In this document: positions 20,869-29,081 of the stretch, one piece after another
Numbering within the stretch: the first letter of the stretch is position 1
Layout of the letters: each line of letters begins with the position of its first letter
Source: Moraxella porci DSM 25326
GTDB taxonomy: Bacteria; Pseudomonadota; Gammaproteobacteria; Pseudomonadales; Moraxellaceae
Assembly: GCF_002014855.1 (NCBI RefSeq)
Contig: NZ_MUYV01000005.1
Coordinates: 1-64,000, forward strand
Direction: 5' to 3'
Length of the DNA stretch: 64,000 bases
Made by a program: the position numbers and the translations under genes
The notes under the pieces: generated by a model
What the model saw: only the letters and a program-made list of their open reading frames with translations
The model's database searches: none
Told to the model about the DNA's origin: nothing

Positions 20869-20876
20869 GTGGTTTA

Positions 20877-21257
20877 TTATAGGCTGTTTTCGTACTCATC
20901 AGCACTCATCAAGCTGTCATAGTCCGCAGGATTGGCAGGCTTAACTTTAAAGAACCATGCTTTGCCGTATGGGTCTTCGTTAGCAAGTTCTGGGTTGTCC
21001 ACCAATTCTTCGTTGATCTCAACGATTTCACCGCTGATTGGTGCATAGACGTCAGATGCAGCTTTGACAGACTCAACGACAGCGATTTCTTGGTCGGCTT
21101 CAACAGTGCTGCCAACTTCTGGTAGCTCAACGAACACCACATCGCCAAGTGCATCTTGGGCGTGGTCAGTAATGCCGACAGTGATGGTGCCGTCTGCTTC
21201 TAGGCGTAGCCATTCGTGGCTGGCGACATATTTTAGGTCAGCTGGGATATTGCTCAT
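20877..21257 (-). CDS. gcvH: Glycine cleavage system H-protein
   Basis: A 126-residue lipoyl carrier with the lipoylation motif VESVKAAS, the modified lysine being Lys65. It shuttles the aminomethyl group between GcvP and GcvT and is reoxidised by lipoamide dehydrogenase, which is not in this window. ATG 21257 has an excellent AAAGGAGAA ribosome site. Confidence 0.97.
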   Translation of the reverse strand: MSNIPADLKYVASHEWLRLEADGTITVGITDHAQDALGDVVFVELPEVGSTVEADQEIAVVESVKAASDVYAPISGEIVEINEELVDNPELANEDPYGKAWFFKVKPANPADYDSLMSADEYENSL

Positions 21258-21362
21258 GGGTTTTCTCCTTTGAGTGGGGTTTGGGTTGATAAAAAGTTTT
21301 GGTAATAATAATTTTATCTAAAATTAATAAAATGTTAATTATTATCACCTTTATAAAATTGG

Positions 21363-21824
21363 CTAATCCAAAAAGTTATGAACATTATCATTAAAGGTGA
21401 ATGACAATAATTTCCAATCATTTTTGCTTTTGTAAAAGGTGCATTGATACCATAAGCCCAAGTTTTCACGACGAAGCATAAACTCATGACGGACATAGTT
21501 GTCTTTGCCAAATTTTGTGGTGTTGTAAGGAATGACATCAATGGGACTTCCCCAAATTGGAACACCTTTATGGGCAAGCTCAATAACTTGATTTTCAACT
21601 ACTGCCAATGATTTTTCAGGTTGTAAATCACTCCAAGACCAATAAGGTTCCATGATTGCAGTCATATGCTTTGGGTTCATATTATTGCTGTTTAGGGCAG
21701 TTGCCATATCTTGACACAGCTCAAAAGTATCCTGTTCGGTTGCCAAAGTTTTAAAAGTTGGTGTGTCAGCAAAAGCCGATACAGATACCGTGCTGAATAA
21801 TAAACCCATTGCCAGTTTTTTCAT
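21363..21824 (-). CDS. Secreted protein of unknown function inside the gcv operon
   Basis: A 153-residue protein starting MKKLAMGLLFSTVSVSAFA, a clear Sec signal peptide cut near residue 19-20. The mature domain has two cysteines and many Trp, Tyr and Asn residues (EPYWSWSDLQPE, LGLWYQCTFYKS). I recognise no family. It sits between gcvT and gcvH on the same strand, preceded by a hairpin at 21848-21880. A longer reading from 21920 would overlap gcvT and start without the signal peptide at its end, so ATG 21824 is chosen. There is no evidence that it takes part in glycine cleavage, which is cytoplasmic. Confidence 0.75.
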   Translation of the reverse strand: MKKLAMGLLFSTVSVSAFADTPTFKTLATEQDTFELCQDMATALNSNNMNPKHMTAIMEPYWSWSDLQPEKSLAVVENQVIELAHKGVPIWGSPIDVIPYNTTKFGKDNYVRHEFMLRRENLGLWYQCTFYKSKNDWKLLSFTFNDNVHNFLD

Positions 21825-21847
21825 AACCATAACCTTATTAAAATCTG

Positions 21848-21880
21848 CCCAAAAGCACTCACCATAGCAATGCTTTTGGG
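21848..21880 (-). other. Hairpin after gcvT
   Basis: A 10-bp stem CCCAAAAGCA/TGCTTTTGGG with a 13-base loop, 9 bases past the gcvT stop. The minus-strand 3' flank (GCAGATTTTAA) has only a short T stretch, so it may be a weak terminator or an mRNA-stabilising stem. Confidence 0.6.
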
Positions 21881-21888
21881 TATTATCA

Positions 21889-22992
21889 TTAATCAAACTG
21901 CTTTTGACCATTACGCACAAATGGCAGTTTTAGCACGCGTACATCGACTTCTTTGCCACGCATGATGACTTTGGCGGTATCACCTGTAAAGTTCGCAGGT
22001 ACACGAGCAATGGCGATCGATTGTTTTAGGCTTGGGCTAAACACACCACTGGTAGTGATGCCATTACCTGCATCGGTGACAACTTCCATATGATCACGCA
22101 ACACGCCACCTTTGCCAGTCAGTAATAGACCGACTTGCTTGGCTTTGACACCAGCGGTTTTTAGGGCGACAAGTTTATCTTTACCGACAAAGTCACGGGC
22201 TTCGTCTTTGAGATCCACCGTCCACGCCATGCCTGCTTCTAGTGGGCTGACATCATCGTCCATATCGTTGCCGTATAGGTTCATGCCCGCTTCCATACGC
22301 AAGGTATCACGAGCGCCCAGACCGCATGGCTGTACGCCAGCATCTGCTAGGGCTTTGAAAAAATCAGCAGCTTGGCTAGCAGGCAAAATCACTTCCACGC
22401 CATCTTCGCCAGTATAACCTGTACGAGCCACAAAAAAGTCTTGACCGAGATCTACACCCACAAATGGCTTCAGTGCATTAACTTTATCTGCCCACTCAGG
22501 CTTGACAGTGAGTAGTTTTTCGATGGCTTTTGGGCCTTGAACGGCGATCATCGCCACATCGTAGCGTGGAGTTAGGGAAACACCAAACTCGCTACCAACT
22601 TTGGCAAATTGAGCAGAGTCTTTTTCACGAGTTGCACCGTTTGAGACGATGCGGTAAGCGGTTTCGGCTTCATTGGTGCGATAGACGATCAAGTCATCGA
22701 TGACGCCGCCGTTGTCGTTGAGCATGGCAGAATACAGTGCCTTGCCGACAAAGCTAAGCTTATTGACATCATTGGCGATGAGTTTACGGAAAAATGCTTT
22801 GGCATTGTCACCTGTAACATCAGTGACTAGCATATGTGAAACATCAAACATCCCTGCGTCAGTACGCACGGCTTCGTGTTCGACGATTTGTGAGCCATAA
22901 TTGACAGGTAATTCCCAGCCACCAAAGTCAATCAATTTACCATTGAAAGCGACATGAGAATCATATAGGGGAGTACGTTGTGGTGCGGTCAT
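21889..22992 (-). CDS. gcvT: Glycine cleavage system aminomethyltransferase, T-protein
   Basis: A 367-residue GcvT. It moves the methylene carbon from aminomethyl-lipoyl-GcvH to tetrahydrofolate and releases ammonia. The N-terminal [20 protein letters not shown] and GMFDVSHM are hallmark stretches. Two in-frame ATGs occur: 22998 lies almost on the AGAAGG ribosome site (23006-23001), while 22992 is 8 bases from it and is preferred. It is the first gene after the glycine riboswitch. Confidence 0.96.
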   Translation of the reverse strand: MTAPQRTPLYDSHVAFNGKLIDFGGWELPVNYGSQIVEHEAVRTDAGMFDVSHMLVTDVTGDNAKAFFRKLIANDVNKLSFVGKALYSAMLNDNGGVIDDLIVYRTNEAETAYRIVSNGATREKDSAQFAKVGSEFGVSLTPRYDVAMIAVQGPKAIEKLLTVKPEWADKVNALKPFVGVDLGQDFFVARTGYTGEDGVEVILPASQAADFFKALADAGVQPCGLGARDTLRMEAGMNLYGNDMDDDVSPLEAGMAWTVDLKDEARDFVGKDKLVALKTAGVKAKQVGLLLTGKGGVLRDHMEVVTDAGNGITTSGVFSPSLKQSIAIARVPANFTGDTAKVIMRGKEVDVRVLKLPFVRNGQKQFD

Positions 22993-23062
22993 GGTCATAT
23001 CCTTCTAAAGATGTTGGTGCAAATATTTATTGATTAATGATATTACATAAATATGACAAATC

Positions 23063-23079
23063 ATTAGGCTAAGCCTAAT
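23063..23079 (-). other. Palindrome between riboswitch and gcvT
   Basis: ATTAGGCT-T-AGCCTAAT on the minus strand can form a 6-bp stem with a 5-base loop directly after the second glycine aptamer. No T-run follows, so it is not an intrinsic terminator. It is the only clear fold in the space where an expression platform should be. Confidence 0.55.
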
Positions 23080-23088
23080 AAAATAAGC

Positions 23089-23376
23089 ACCCCATCTGTC
23101 CTTTGACCTGAGATTTTCAATCACACAGCAGCGCGATCTTCTTCCCTTCGGTGGGTAAGCTTGCGTTTGGTTTGGTTGGTACAAGCTACCACTCTCCAGA
23201 TTGTGTTGATAAATCATGAATTCATAATTTATCGCGATTTCCAGTCCATTTACCTGAGCGATTATGGGGATTGTGCAAGCACAGTTTGCGCCTTCGGTGG
23301 TGTTTTGCCATGCTGATGCATGGTTTTGCTGTTTTATCCTTCCTATCAAAAAATAGCAAAAAACACACTCTCCTGA
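23089..23376 (-). promoter_or_regulatory. Tandem glycine riboswitch
   Basis: Two glycine aptamers read on the minus strand upstream of gcvT. Aptamer 1 (about 23376-23242) has GGAGAGTG, CACCGAAGGCGCAAAC and CTCAGGTAAATGGAC. Aptamer 2 (about 23200-23089) has GGAGAGTGG, CACCGAAGG and CTCAGGTCAAAGGACAG, the standard glycine-aptamer strings. Tandem glycine riboswitches usually switch on gcv genes when glycine is plentiful. Here that would control gcvT, the unknown secreted protein, gcvH and gcvP. The expression platform is not obvious. Confidence 0.95.
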
Positions 23377-23392
23377 AAATCAAAACATCTTT

Positions 23393-23421
23393 ATTATGAA
23401 AAATAATGCTACAATTTACAA
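23393..23421 (-). promoter_or_regulatory. Promoter of the gcv operon
   Basis: On the minus strand TTGTAA (23421-23416), a 17-base spacer and CATAAT (23398-23393). Transcription would start near 23386, about 10 bases before the first aptamer, which is the expected layout. Confidence 0.65.
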
Positions 23422-23514
23422 GTAAAATTTTTGATTTTTGATAAAATAAGCTCATTGATGGCATTTGTTCGTGCCATCAAGCAAATTTACGCTTTAGCAT
23501 CAGTAGGTATCCTT

Positions 23515-23835
23515 ATGCATTGTGATGTTTATAAATTTCCCAAAAACGAAGGCTGGTATGCTTATATTGCCCGTCCTAACTATCCTAATGACACTGAGAC
23601 CTTGACCGATTGGCTTGGCGTATTGCCATCAGCGATGCGTGCCAAGCTTGGCATGGGACAGTTTGTGATGCATCTAGATTTATCCGAGCGTGAAAAATTG
23701 GCGCAAGCGGACATTCATCAGGTCAAAGCCAAGCTTGCCGAGCAGGGCTATTATATACAAGCACCGCCAAGTGATGTGCTGATGGCACAGGCGCTTGCCA
23801 AAGCCAAAGACGCGCAGGATAAAAAATACGATTGA
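23515..23835 (+). CDS. YcgL-domain protein
   Basis: A 106-residue protein with the YcgL fold: MHCDVYKF at the start, a YAYIARP strand, a GMGQFVMHLDLSEREKLA stretch and GYYIQAPP near the end, all typical of PF05166. YcgL-type proteins are common in gammaproteobacteria and have no settled general function. The start at 23515 follows TAGG. The reading frame is open further upstream, but that part overlaps the gcv promoter and has no ribosome site. Confidence 0.87.
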   Translation: MHCDVYKFPKNEGWYAYIARPNYPNDTETLTDWLGVLPSAMRAKLGMGQFVMHLDLSEREKLAQADIHQVKAKLAEQGYYIQAPPSDVLMAQALAKAKDAQDKKYD

Positions 23836-23969
23836 TCCAACAAAGCTCTGGGATTAACTCACTAAAAATCCATAAAAATCAATCGGTTCTTAATTTTAAC
23901 AACTTTTTGCTGCGATATTTTTTAAAAAGCATGTTAAAATGGATGGGATCTTATTGTTTGGTAAAATGA

Positions 23970-24488
23970 ATGAATTGGTTAAAAAATTTACCGCTTGAAC
24001 AAATCAGCGATGCCCTGTCAGGTTTTTTTAGCTTTTGGGGTCGCATCACTGAAGGCGTTCCTGCAGGCCAGTTGCCTTTGATTGTTTATGTCATCTGCTG
24101 TGGTTTGGTGCTGCTGTTGTGGCTTGTCGTTATGCGTGTCATTCCGCGTCCATTTAAGGGCATCAGCTGGGTGGCTTTGGCGGCAGTGATGTTCGCACCG
24201 GGTCAGGCAGCAGGTGGTACAGGTGAGATTGCACCAGCGATGCTTGGTGTATTTCATGGGATTTTGATGAAAGATTTTGGCGCTGCATTTTCTGCGTCTG
24301 TGCCGATCTTTGCGGTGATGGCTGCGTTATTGGTCGTTGGTGCTGTCTGGCAGATGGCAAAAGGCGTGATCGCAGGCAATGCCGAAAAAGAAGCCGAAGC
24401 GCTGCGCATCCAAGAAGAGCGTCGCCGCTATTTGGCAAGCCATGAGCTAACAAAAAATCACAGCGATCGCACTGGCCATCCGCGCTGA
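23970..24488 (+). CDS. Integral membrane protein of unknown function
   Basis: A 172-residue protein with about three hydrophobic segments (about 37-56, 65-78 and 108-130). A charged C-terminal tail rich in Glu, Arg and Lys (140-172) follows and is likely cytoplasmic. I know no function. The GRITEGVPAGQLPLIVYV stretch recalls hypothetical proteins of Acinetobacter, by memory only. It lies upstream of the rpsF operon, which has its own promoter. Confidence 0.75.
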   Translation: MNWLKNLPLEQISDALSGFFSFWGRITEGVPAGQLPLIVYVICCGLVLLLWLVVMRVIPRPFKGISWVALAAVMFAPGQAAGGTGEIAPAMLGVFHGILMKDFGAAFSASVPIFAVMAALLVVGAVWQMAKGVIAGNAEKEAEALRIQEERRRYLASHELTKNHSDRTGHPR

Positions 24489-24520
24489 GCCGCTGCTTTT
24501 TATCATCACTAAAAAATACA

Positions 24521-24549
24521 TTGCTTTTATCGTTCGATGTGCGTATAAT
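24521..24549 (+). promoter_or_regulatory. Promoter of rpsF-rpsR-rplI
   Basis: TTGCTT (24521-24526), a 17-base spacer and a perfect TATAAT (24544-24549). The transcript would start near 24556 and carry a leader of about 98 bases. Confidence 0.8.
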
Positions 24550-24565
24550 ATGCGCTTTGTTAAAT

Positions 24566-24592
24566 AGGTTTGGCTTGCCAAGCCTTGTTTTT
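24566..24592 (+). promoter_or_regulatory. Terminator-like hairpin in the rpsF leader
   Basis: AGGTTTGG-CTTG-CCAAGCCT forms an 8-bp stem (one G-U pair) with a 4-base loop, followed by TGTTTTT. It begins about 10 bases after the predicted start of the ribosomal transcript. It may end transcripts from the upstream gene or act as an attenuator. S6:S18 autoregulation of this operon is known in other bacteria, but I cannot match their binding motif here. Confidence 0.6.
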
Positions 24593-24653
24593 CAATCTCC
24601 TTGCTGCTGTCAGAGATTCTGAGGGTGGCTGTTTTAATCCGTAGGGAGTCCTT

Positions 24654-25055
24654 ATGAGACATTATGAAGTGGTGCTACTGGTTCATCCAGACCAAAGCAA
24701 CCAAGTTGCCGATATGGTAACTAAGTACCGTTCCATCGTAGAAGAAAATGGCGGTGCAAACCATCGTCTAGAAGATTGGGGTCGTCGCCAATTAGCTTAC
24801 CCAATCAACAAAATCCACAAAGCACACTATGTGCTACTGAACATCGAATGTAACGAAGAGACCCTAGCTCAGCTAGAAGAACTGTTCAAGTACAACGATG
24901 CCATCATCCGTAGCCTAGTTATCCGCCGCGAAGCTGCTATCACTGAACAATCGCCACTAGCGAAAGAAGCAGAAGACAAGCGCACTCGTAAAGCTAACCG
25001 TCGTAACGACGTTCGCACCGAACAAGGTGAGAGCGACGCTGACAGCGATAACTAA
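24654..25055 (+). CDS. rpsF: 30S ribosomal protein S6
   Basis: A 133-residue S6 beginning [18 protein letters not shown] with the conserved GRRQLAYPI and HYVLLN stretches. The C-terminus is an acidic/basic tail ending DADSDN; such tails are glutamylated in E. coli. It heads the S6-S18-L9 operon with a TAGGGAG ribosome site. Confidence 0.98.
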   Translation: MRHYEVVLLVHPDQSNQVADMVTKYRSIVEENGGANHRLEDWGRRQLAYPINKIHKAHYVLLNIECNEETLAQLEELFKYNDAIIRSLVIRREAAITEQSPLAKEAEDKRTRKANRRNDVRTEQGESDADSDN

Positions 25056-25071
25056 TTAAGGAGATAGTATC

Positions 25072-25299
25072 ATGGCACGTTTTTATCGTCGTCGTAAGTT
25101 CTGCCGCTTTACCGCTGAAGGCATCTCACACATCGATTACAAAGATGTAGAACTACTAAAGCAATACATCAGCGAAAATGGCAAAATCGTTCCTAGCCGC
25201 ATCACTGGTACTTCTACTAAGTATCAACGCCAGCTGGCTGTAGCGATCAAACAAGCTCGTTACTTGGCTCTATTGCCATATACCGACAACCACAAGTAA
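25072..25299 (+). CDS. rpsR: 30S ribosomal protein S18
   Basis: A 75-residue S18 starting [13 protein letters not shown], with the conserved [19 protein letters not shown] motif. S18 binds S6 in the platform of the 30S subunit. It lies 16 bases after rpsF with an AAGGAG ribosome site. Confidence 0.98.
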   Translation: MARFYRRRKFCRFTAEGISHIDYKDVELLKQYISENGKIVPSRITGTSTKYQRQLAVAIKQARYLALLPYTDNHK

Positions 25300-25315
25300 T
25301 TAACGGAGATAAATC

Positions 25316-25792
25316 ATGCAAGTTATCCTATTACAGCGTGTCGTTAATCTTGGCAAACTTGGCGAAACGGTTGATGTAAAAGCTGGTTACGGTCGTAACT
25401 ACCTAATCCCACAAGGCAAAGCACTGCCTGCAACCGAAGCGAACATCGCTAAATTCGAAGCTCGCCGTGCTGAGCTAGAAGCGCTAGAAGCTGAAGAGTT
25501 GGCTGCTGCGAACAAGCGTGCTGAAGCATTGACTGATGTCAATGTCATCATGCGTGCCAAGTCTGGCGATGAAGGTAAGTTGTTCGGTTCTATCGGCGCT
25601 CGTGATATCGCTGATGCCTTGACCAAGTCTGGCCTAGAAGTAGATCGCTCTGAAGTGAAGATGCCAGAAGGCGCATTCCGTCAAGTGGGTGAGTACAAAG
25701 TTACCATCCAACTACATCACGACATCTCAGCGGACATTCTTGTGACCATCTTGTCAGAAGATGCACCAGTCGCTGATGAAGATGATGAATAA
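25316..25792 (+). CDS. rplI: 50S ribosomal protein L9
   Basis: A 158-residue L9, slightly longer than the usual 148-150 because of an acidic C-terminal tail (VADEDDE). The N-terminal [17 protein letters not shown] and [13 protein letters not shown] motifs are diagnostic. The long central helix joins the two RNA-binding lobes. The gene is last in the operon and is followed by a terminator. Confidence 0.98.
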   Translation: MQVILLQRVVNLGKLGETVDVKAGYGRNYLIPQGKALPATEANIAKFEARRAELEALEAEELAAANKRAEALTDVNVIMRAKSGDEGKLFGSIGARDIADALTKSGLEVDRSEVKMPEGAFRQVGEYKVTIQLHHDISADILVTILSEDAPVADEDDE

Positions 25793-25815
25793 TCTTTAAG
25801 ATTATCCAGTCTTAC

Positions 25816-25849
25816 AAACCCCTGAAGTGAATAACTTTGGGGGTTTTGA
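25816..25849 (+). terminator. Intrinsic terminator of the rpsF operon
   Basis: AAACCCCTGAAG pairs with CTTTGGGGGTTT (with wobble pairs) around a 7-base loop and ends in TTTTGATTT. Confidence 0.85.
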
Positions 25850-26200
25850 TTTATGGTTAAGGTTTTTTAGAGGCGGTGTGATATTAGGTTTTTTTTTAAA
25901 CTCCCCCCAAATTTATGTCAACGGCTGAAAAGTTCTGGCTTCGCCAAATGAATAAGTGAATATATGTACACTAAATTTACAAAACGCTACAACTTCAAAT
26001 AAAAACCATTACAAAAATTACGGAATTAATCTCCCGATCAATGATACAATGATCGCCAATATGTGAAATCGTATTTACAACTGACCTTGGCCAATCCTTG
26101 AATATTTGTTTGTCTTGCCTAATCATTTACATTGGTATTGATATATTGTTAATTTGTTCATGCTTTGGTGTTGAGTGCAGTCGCAGCCCAAGTGAAAATT
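25850..26200 (+). other. AT-rich intergenic region before the META lipoprotein
   Basis: About 350 bases without a supported gene. A 14-codon open frame begins at ATG 25915 (MSTAEKFWLRQMNK) but has no ribosome site. The rest is AT-rich and presumably contains the promoter of the lipoprotein gene; no clear pair is chosen. Confidence 0.5.
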
Positions 26201-27136
26201 ATGAAACTGCCACCTTCTTTAAAAAAGTCTAGTACGACAGCCCTATTGATGCTCAGCTCGCTCTTCGCTGCTGTCAGCTTTTCGGCATGTTATAATGTTG
26301 GCGATATGGTCAATGGCGCCGTCCATGATGCATCAGTAAAGGGCGAAGATGCCATCAAAACGCCACAATCTTTTGCCAATCTGCCTAAGTCCAGTGACAG
26401 TCATGGCCTTGATGATCATCAAATCGCCAGTATCGACGAGCTTAAAAATTACAACTGGCAATTGATCTCAGCTGAAGTGCAGGGTGCGCCGATTCACAGC
26501 TATGAATGGACGATTCAGCACCAAGAGGGTAAGCTTGAGTTTTTTAATCAAAATCTCTATTTTAATGTTGGCTGCAACCAAAATTTACAAAATTACCAGT
26601 TTCAAGAAGGTGTGCTGACCCTCACAGGCAGTCGCACCTCAACCATGATGGGCTGCACAATCACTGATGGCAGCTCGCCAAACCTAAATCAAGTAGAATC
26701 AAAACTTGCCAATGATCTCAATGGTGCAAAGCTGCTGATCCAAGTTAATCCTCAAGAGCATTCTGCCACCTTAAAACAAATTAAGGGCGCTGAGGTGCTA
26801 ACTTGGCAAGGTCAAATGAAAAATGATGTGCGCTTTGGTGAGCCAGTTCGATTATTTTGGGAAATTGATCCACAAACCATCAACTGCATCGATGAAGCAG
26901 GCCGAGATCAGCAATGCCTAAAAGTGCGTCATGTCAGCTATGATGAACGCGGCATTAAGCTTGGATCAGGGGCTTGGCGAACATTTTATGGCAAAATTCA
27001 TGGCTATGAACACCGTCCAAATCGTCGCCAGATCATCCGCCTAAATGCCTATAATAATCCTGATGGTGATGAGAATCCTTATTATGTGTATGACATGGCG
27101 ATCGAGACGCATGCAGTTGATCAAGGCGGTCTGTGA
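26201..27136 (+). CDS. Lipoprotein with META-like and DUF4377 domains
   Basis: A 311-residue lipoprotein. The signal peptide ends in FSAC with Cys30 as lipidation site. Residues about 80-200 look like a META/HslJ-type domain (NYNWQLISAEV...LYFNVGCNQNLQNYQ...TLTGSRTSTMMGC). The C-terminal 100 residues match the DUF4377 pattern (CLKVRHVSYDERG...WRTFYGKIHGYEH). HslJ-type proteins are linked to stress or drug tolerance, but no role is shown here. ATG 26201 is chosen because it starts the signal peptide; the frame is open upstream. Confidence 0.82.
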   Translation: MKLPPSLKKSSTTALLMLSSLFAAVSFSACYNVGDMVNGAVHDASVKGEDAIKTPQSFANLPKSSDSHGLDDHQIASIDELKNYNWQLISAEVQGAPIHSYEWTIQHQEGKLEFFNQNLYFNVGCNQNLQNYQFQEGVLTLTGSRTSTMMGCTITDGSSPNLNQVESKLANDLNGAKLLIQVNPQEHSATLKQIKGAEVLTWQGQMKNDVRFGEPVRLFWEIDPQTINCIDEAGRDQQCLKVRHVSYDERGIKLGSGAWRTFYGKIHGYEHRPNRRQIIRLNAYNNPDGDENPYYVYDMAIETHAVDQGGL

Positions 27137-27171
27137 TTCGTTTATCAGCAAGGATTAACTATCAATGCAAT

Positions 27172-27196
27172 GACGCTGCCGATGGGTGGCGTTTTT
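27172..27196 (+). terminator. Intrinsic terminator of the lipoprotein gene
   Basis: ACGCTGCC pairs with GGTGGCGT (two wobble pairs) around GATG, followed by TTTTATT. Confidence 0.8.
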
Positions 27197-27493
27197 ATTG
27201 GGCGTTTATGGCTTTAACAGATCATTTTAAAAGCATCCTTAAATGGCACAATAAAAATAATGAAATTTAAAACTGATTTATCTTTGCACAAATGCAAAAT
27301 AATCTTGTAAAAACCAAGCTTGTACAGCAGTCGATTTCACGGCATAATATGCACAACAAAGATATTTTGATGATCGCGTCGTCAGATGCATGCATCGAAT
27401 ATTCGCTAAATTAAATTATCGCCATCGGCATTTCATAACGACTGTGGCGATGTAGATCATGTGGCCCAAGGCCAACTAGTAAGGAAAATAACC
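27197..27493 (+). other. Upstream region of the FMN reductase
   Basis: About 300 bases without a gene. A promoter at 27320-27348 gives a leader of roughly 140 bases. The leader has small inverted repeats (CGCCA...TGGCG near 27420-27452 and GTGGCC/GGCCAA near 27460-27476). No known riboswitch motif is recognised. Confidence 0.5.
27320..27348 (+). promoter_or_regulatory. Promoter of the FMN reductase gene
   Basis: TTGTAC, a 17-base spacer and CATAAT. Confidence 0.6.
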
Positions 27494-28039
27494 ATGACTA
27501 AAAAAGTAGCAGTATTGATCGGCAGCGCCAGCAAGACTTCATTCAACCAACTGGCTTTTAATTATCTAAAATCTGTCGCACCAGCATCACTAGAGCTTGA
27601 GGTGGTGCAGATCGCTGATTTGCCAGTGTACGATCGCGATCTGGACGAACAAGATGTGCCTGCTTATACACGCCTGCGCGATGCCATCAAGGCGGCCGAC
27701 GCTGTGCTGTGGATCAGCCCAGAGCATAATGGTGCGCCATCAGCGATGCTAAAAAACGCCATCGATGTCGCTTCTCGTCCAGCAGGCCAAAGTGTCTGGA
27801 CCGGTAAACCTTTGGCACTGATGAGTGTCAATGCCAGCGGTAGTCCGCGTGTGACTGATCAGCTGCGTACCATCGCGACTGGCCCTGCGCTTAATATGCC
27901 AACCATGCCATTTGCAGCGTATTTTGGAGGTATTTTTGCAGGCGCTTTTAATGAACAAGGTGAGTTGGTTTCTGAGCCTGCCAAAGCCACGATTCAAAAT
28001 TTCATCACAGCATTTGATCAGTTTATTGATAAATTCTAA
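27494..28039 (+). CDS. NADPH-dependent FMN reductase family protein
   Basis: A 181-residue flavodoxin-fold protein. It opens with the strand-loop VAVLIGSASKTSFNQ that binds FMN phosphate and has the family loop SPEHNGAPSAMLKNAIDVASRP. Relatives such as ChrR and YieF reduce quinones, chromate or azo dyes and limit oxidative stress. ATG 27494 has an AAGGAAA ribosome site; an upstream in-frame start at 27461 lacks one. The gene is alone between a promoter and a strong terminator. Confidence 0.9.
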   Translation: MTKKVAVLIGSASKTSFNQLAFNYLKSVAPASLELEVVQIADLPVYDRDLDEQDVPAYTRLRDAIKAADAVLWISPEHNGAPSAMLKNAIDVASRPAGQSVWTGKPLALMSVNASGSPRVTDQLRTIATGPALNMPTMPFAAYFGGIFAGAFNEQGELVSEPAKATIQNFITAFDQFIDKF

Positions 28040-28072
28040 GCCAAAAAATGCTGACATGATTCACAGCACTGC

Positions 28073-28102
28073 GATGACCATCCGACTGGGTGGTCATTTT
28101 TG
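28073..28102 (+). terminator. Intrinsic terminator of the FMN reductase gene
   Basis: A 10-bp stem ATGACCATCC/GGGTGGTCAT (one wobble) with loop GACT, followed by TTTTGTTT. Confidence 0.92.
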
Positions 28103-28181
28103 TTTAATGATTACAAAGCGGTGCTAGGCATAAGGATGATTTTGGGCTAAAATAGAGCATCTTTTTTTAGTATGATGACTC

Positions 28182-29009
28182 ATGCCGCTCATCCACTCCC
28201 CTAAACACTCCCTAAAAGACAAAATTCATATCATCATCGAAGGCACTGATACGCCTGCAGGCAAGCTGTTTGATGTCCTGATTTTGATGGCCATCATCAC
28301 AAGTGTACTGGTGGTCATGCTTGACAGTGTCCTGTATTTGCGGTTGCAATATGGGCGACTGTTCTTTATCGCTGAGTGGTTTTTTACGCTGCTATTTACG
28401 GTGGAGTATGCCCTAAGATTGTATTCTGCGCCCAATCGTCGTCGTTACGCGACGAGTTTTTTTGGGGTGGTGGATCTGTTGGCGTTACTACCGACTTATT
28501 TGAGCTTATTTTTTGTGGGAACACATTATCTGCTCGTGGTGCGAATTTTGCGGATTTTACGCATTTTTCGGGTTTTTCGGCTCAAGTCTTATATGCAGCA
28601 AGCAGGGTTTTTGGCGGCAGCCTTTAAAACCAGTCAGCATAAGATCACGGTCTTTTTCTTATCTTTATTGCTATTAGTAACCATCTTTGGCTCGGTGCTG
28701 TATGTGGTCGAAGGCCCTGAAAATGGCTTTACCAGCATTCCGCTGTCGATTTATTGGGCGGTGGTGACGCTGACGACCGTTGGCTATGGCGACATTTCCC
28801 CAAAAACACCGATCGGCCAAGCCATTGCAAGCATGGTGATGATCACAGGTTATGCCATCATTGCGGTACCGACGGGGATTTTTACCGCGGAGCTGACGCG
28901 CACCATGCGTCCACAGCTGCAACCTGTCTCTTGTTCTAACTGCGGCAAATTTGGCCACGCAACCAATGCCAAATTTTGTGATCGCTGTGGCCATGATTTG
29001 CATCTGTAA
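28182..29009 (+). CDS. Voltage-gated K+ channel with C-terminal zinc ribbon
   Basis: A 275-residue six-helix ion channel. The S4 helix carries regularly spaced arginines (121-133, RILRILRIFRVFR). The selectivity filter TVGYGD (199-204) marks a potassium channel of the Kv/KvAP type. The short cytoplasmic tail contains two CxxC pairs (Cys251/254 and Cys266/269), the pattern of a zinc ribbon. The physiological role in bacteria is unclear. It is followed by a rhomboid protease on the same strand after 72 bases. Confidence 0.9.
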   Translation: MPLIHSPKHSLKDKIHIIIEGTDTPAGKLFDVLILMAIITSVLVVMLDSVLYLRLQYGRLFFIAEWFFTLLFTVEYALRLYSAPNRRRYATSFFGVVDLLALLPTYLSLFFVGTHYLLVVRILRILRIFRVFRLKSYMQQAGFLAAAFKTSQHKITVFFLSLLLLVTIFGSVLYVVEGPENGFTSIPLSIYWAVVTLTTVGYGDISPKTPIGQAIASMVMITGYAIIAVPTGIFTAELTRTMRPQLQPVSCSNCGKFGHATNAKFCDRCGHDLHL

Positions 29010-29081
29010 TTGCCATCTCTGCCCAAGTTTACTTAGAATGAATATTTGACCGCCCATTATTTTACTTAAGCTAAGAGAACG

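Noticed and set aside
23431..23514. Extension of the YcgL gene upstream to 23431
   Set aside because: The added residues are not part of the family and overlap the gcv promoter; ATG 23515 fits the conserved start.
25915..25959. 14-codon frame MSTAEKFWLRQMNK as a small protein
   Set aside because: No ribosome site and no conservation evidence; kept only as a note in the intergenic entry.
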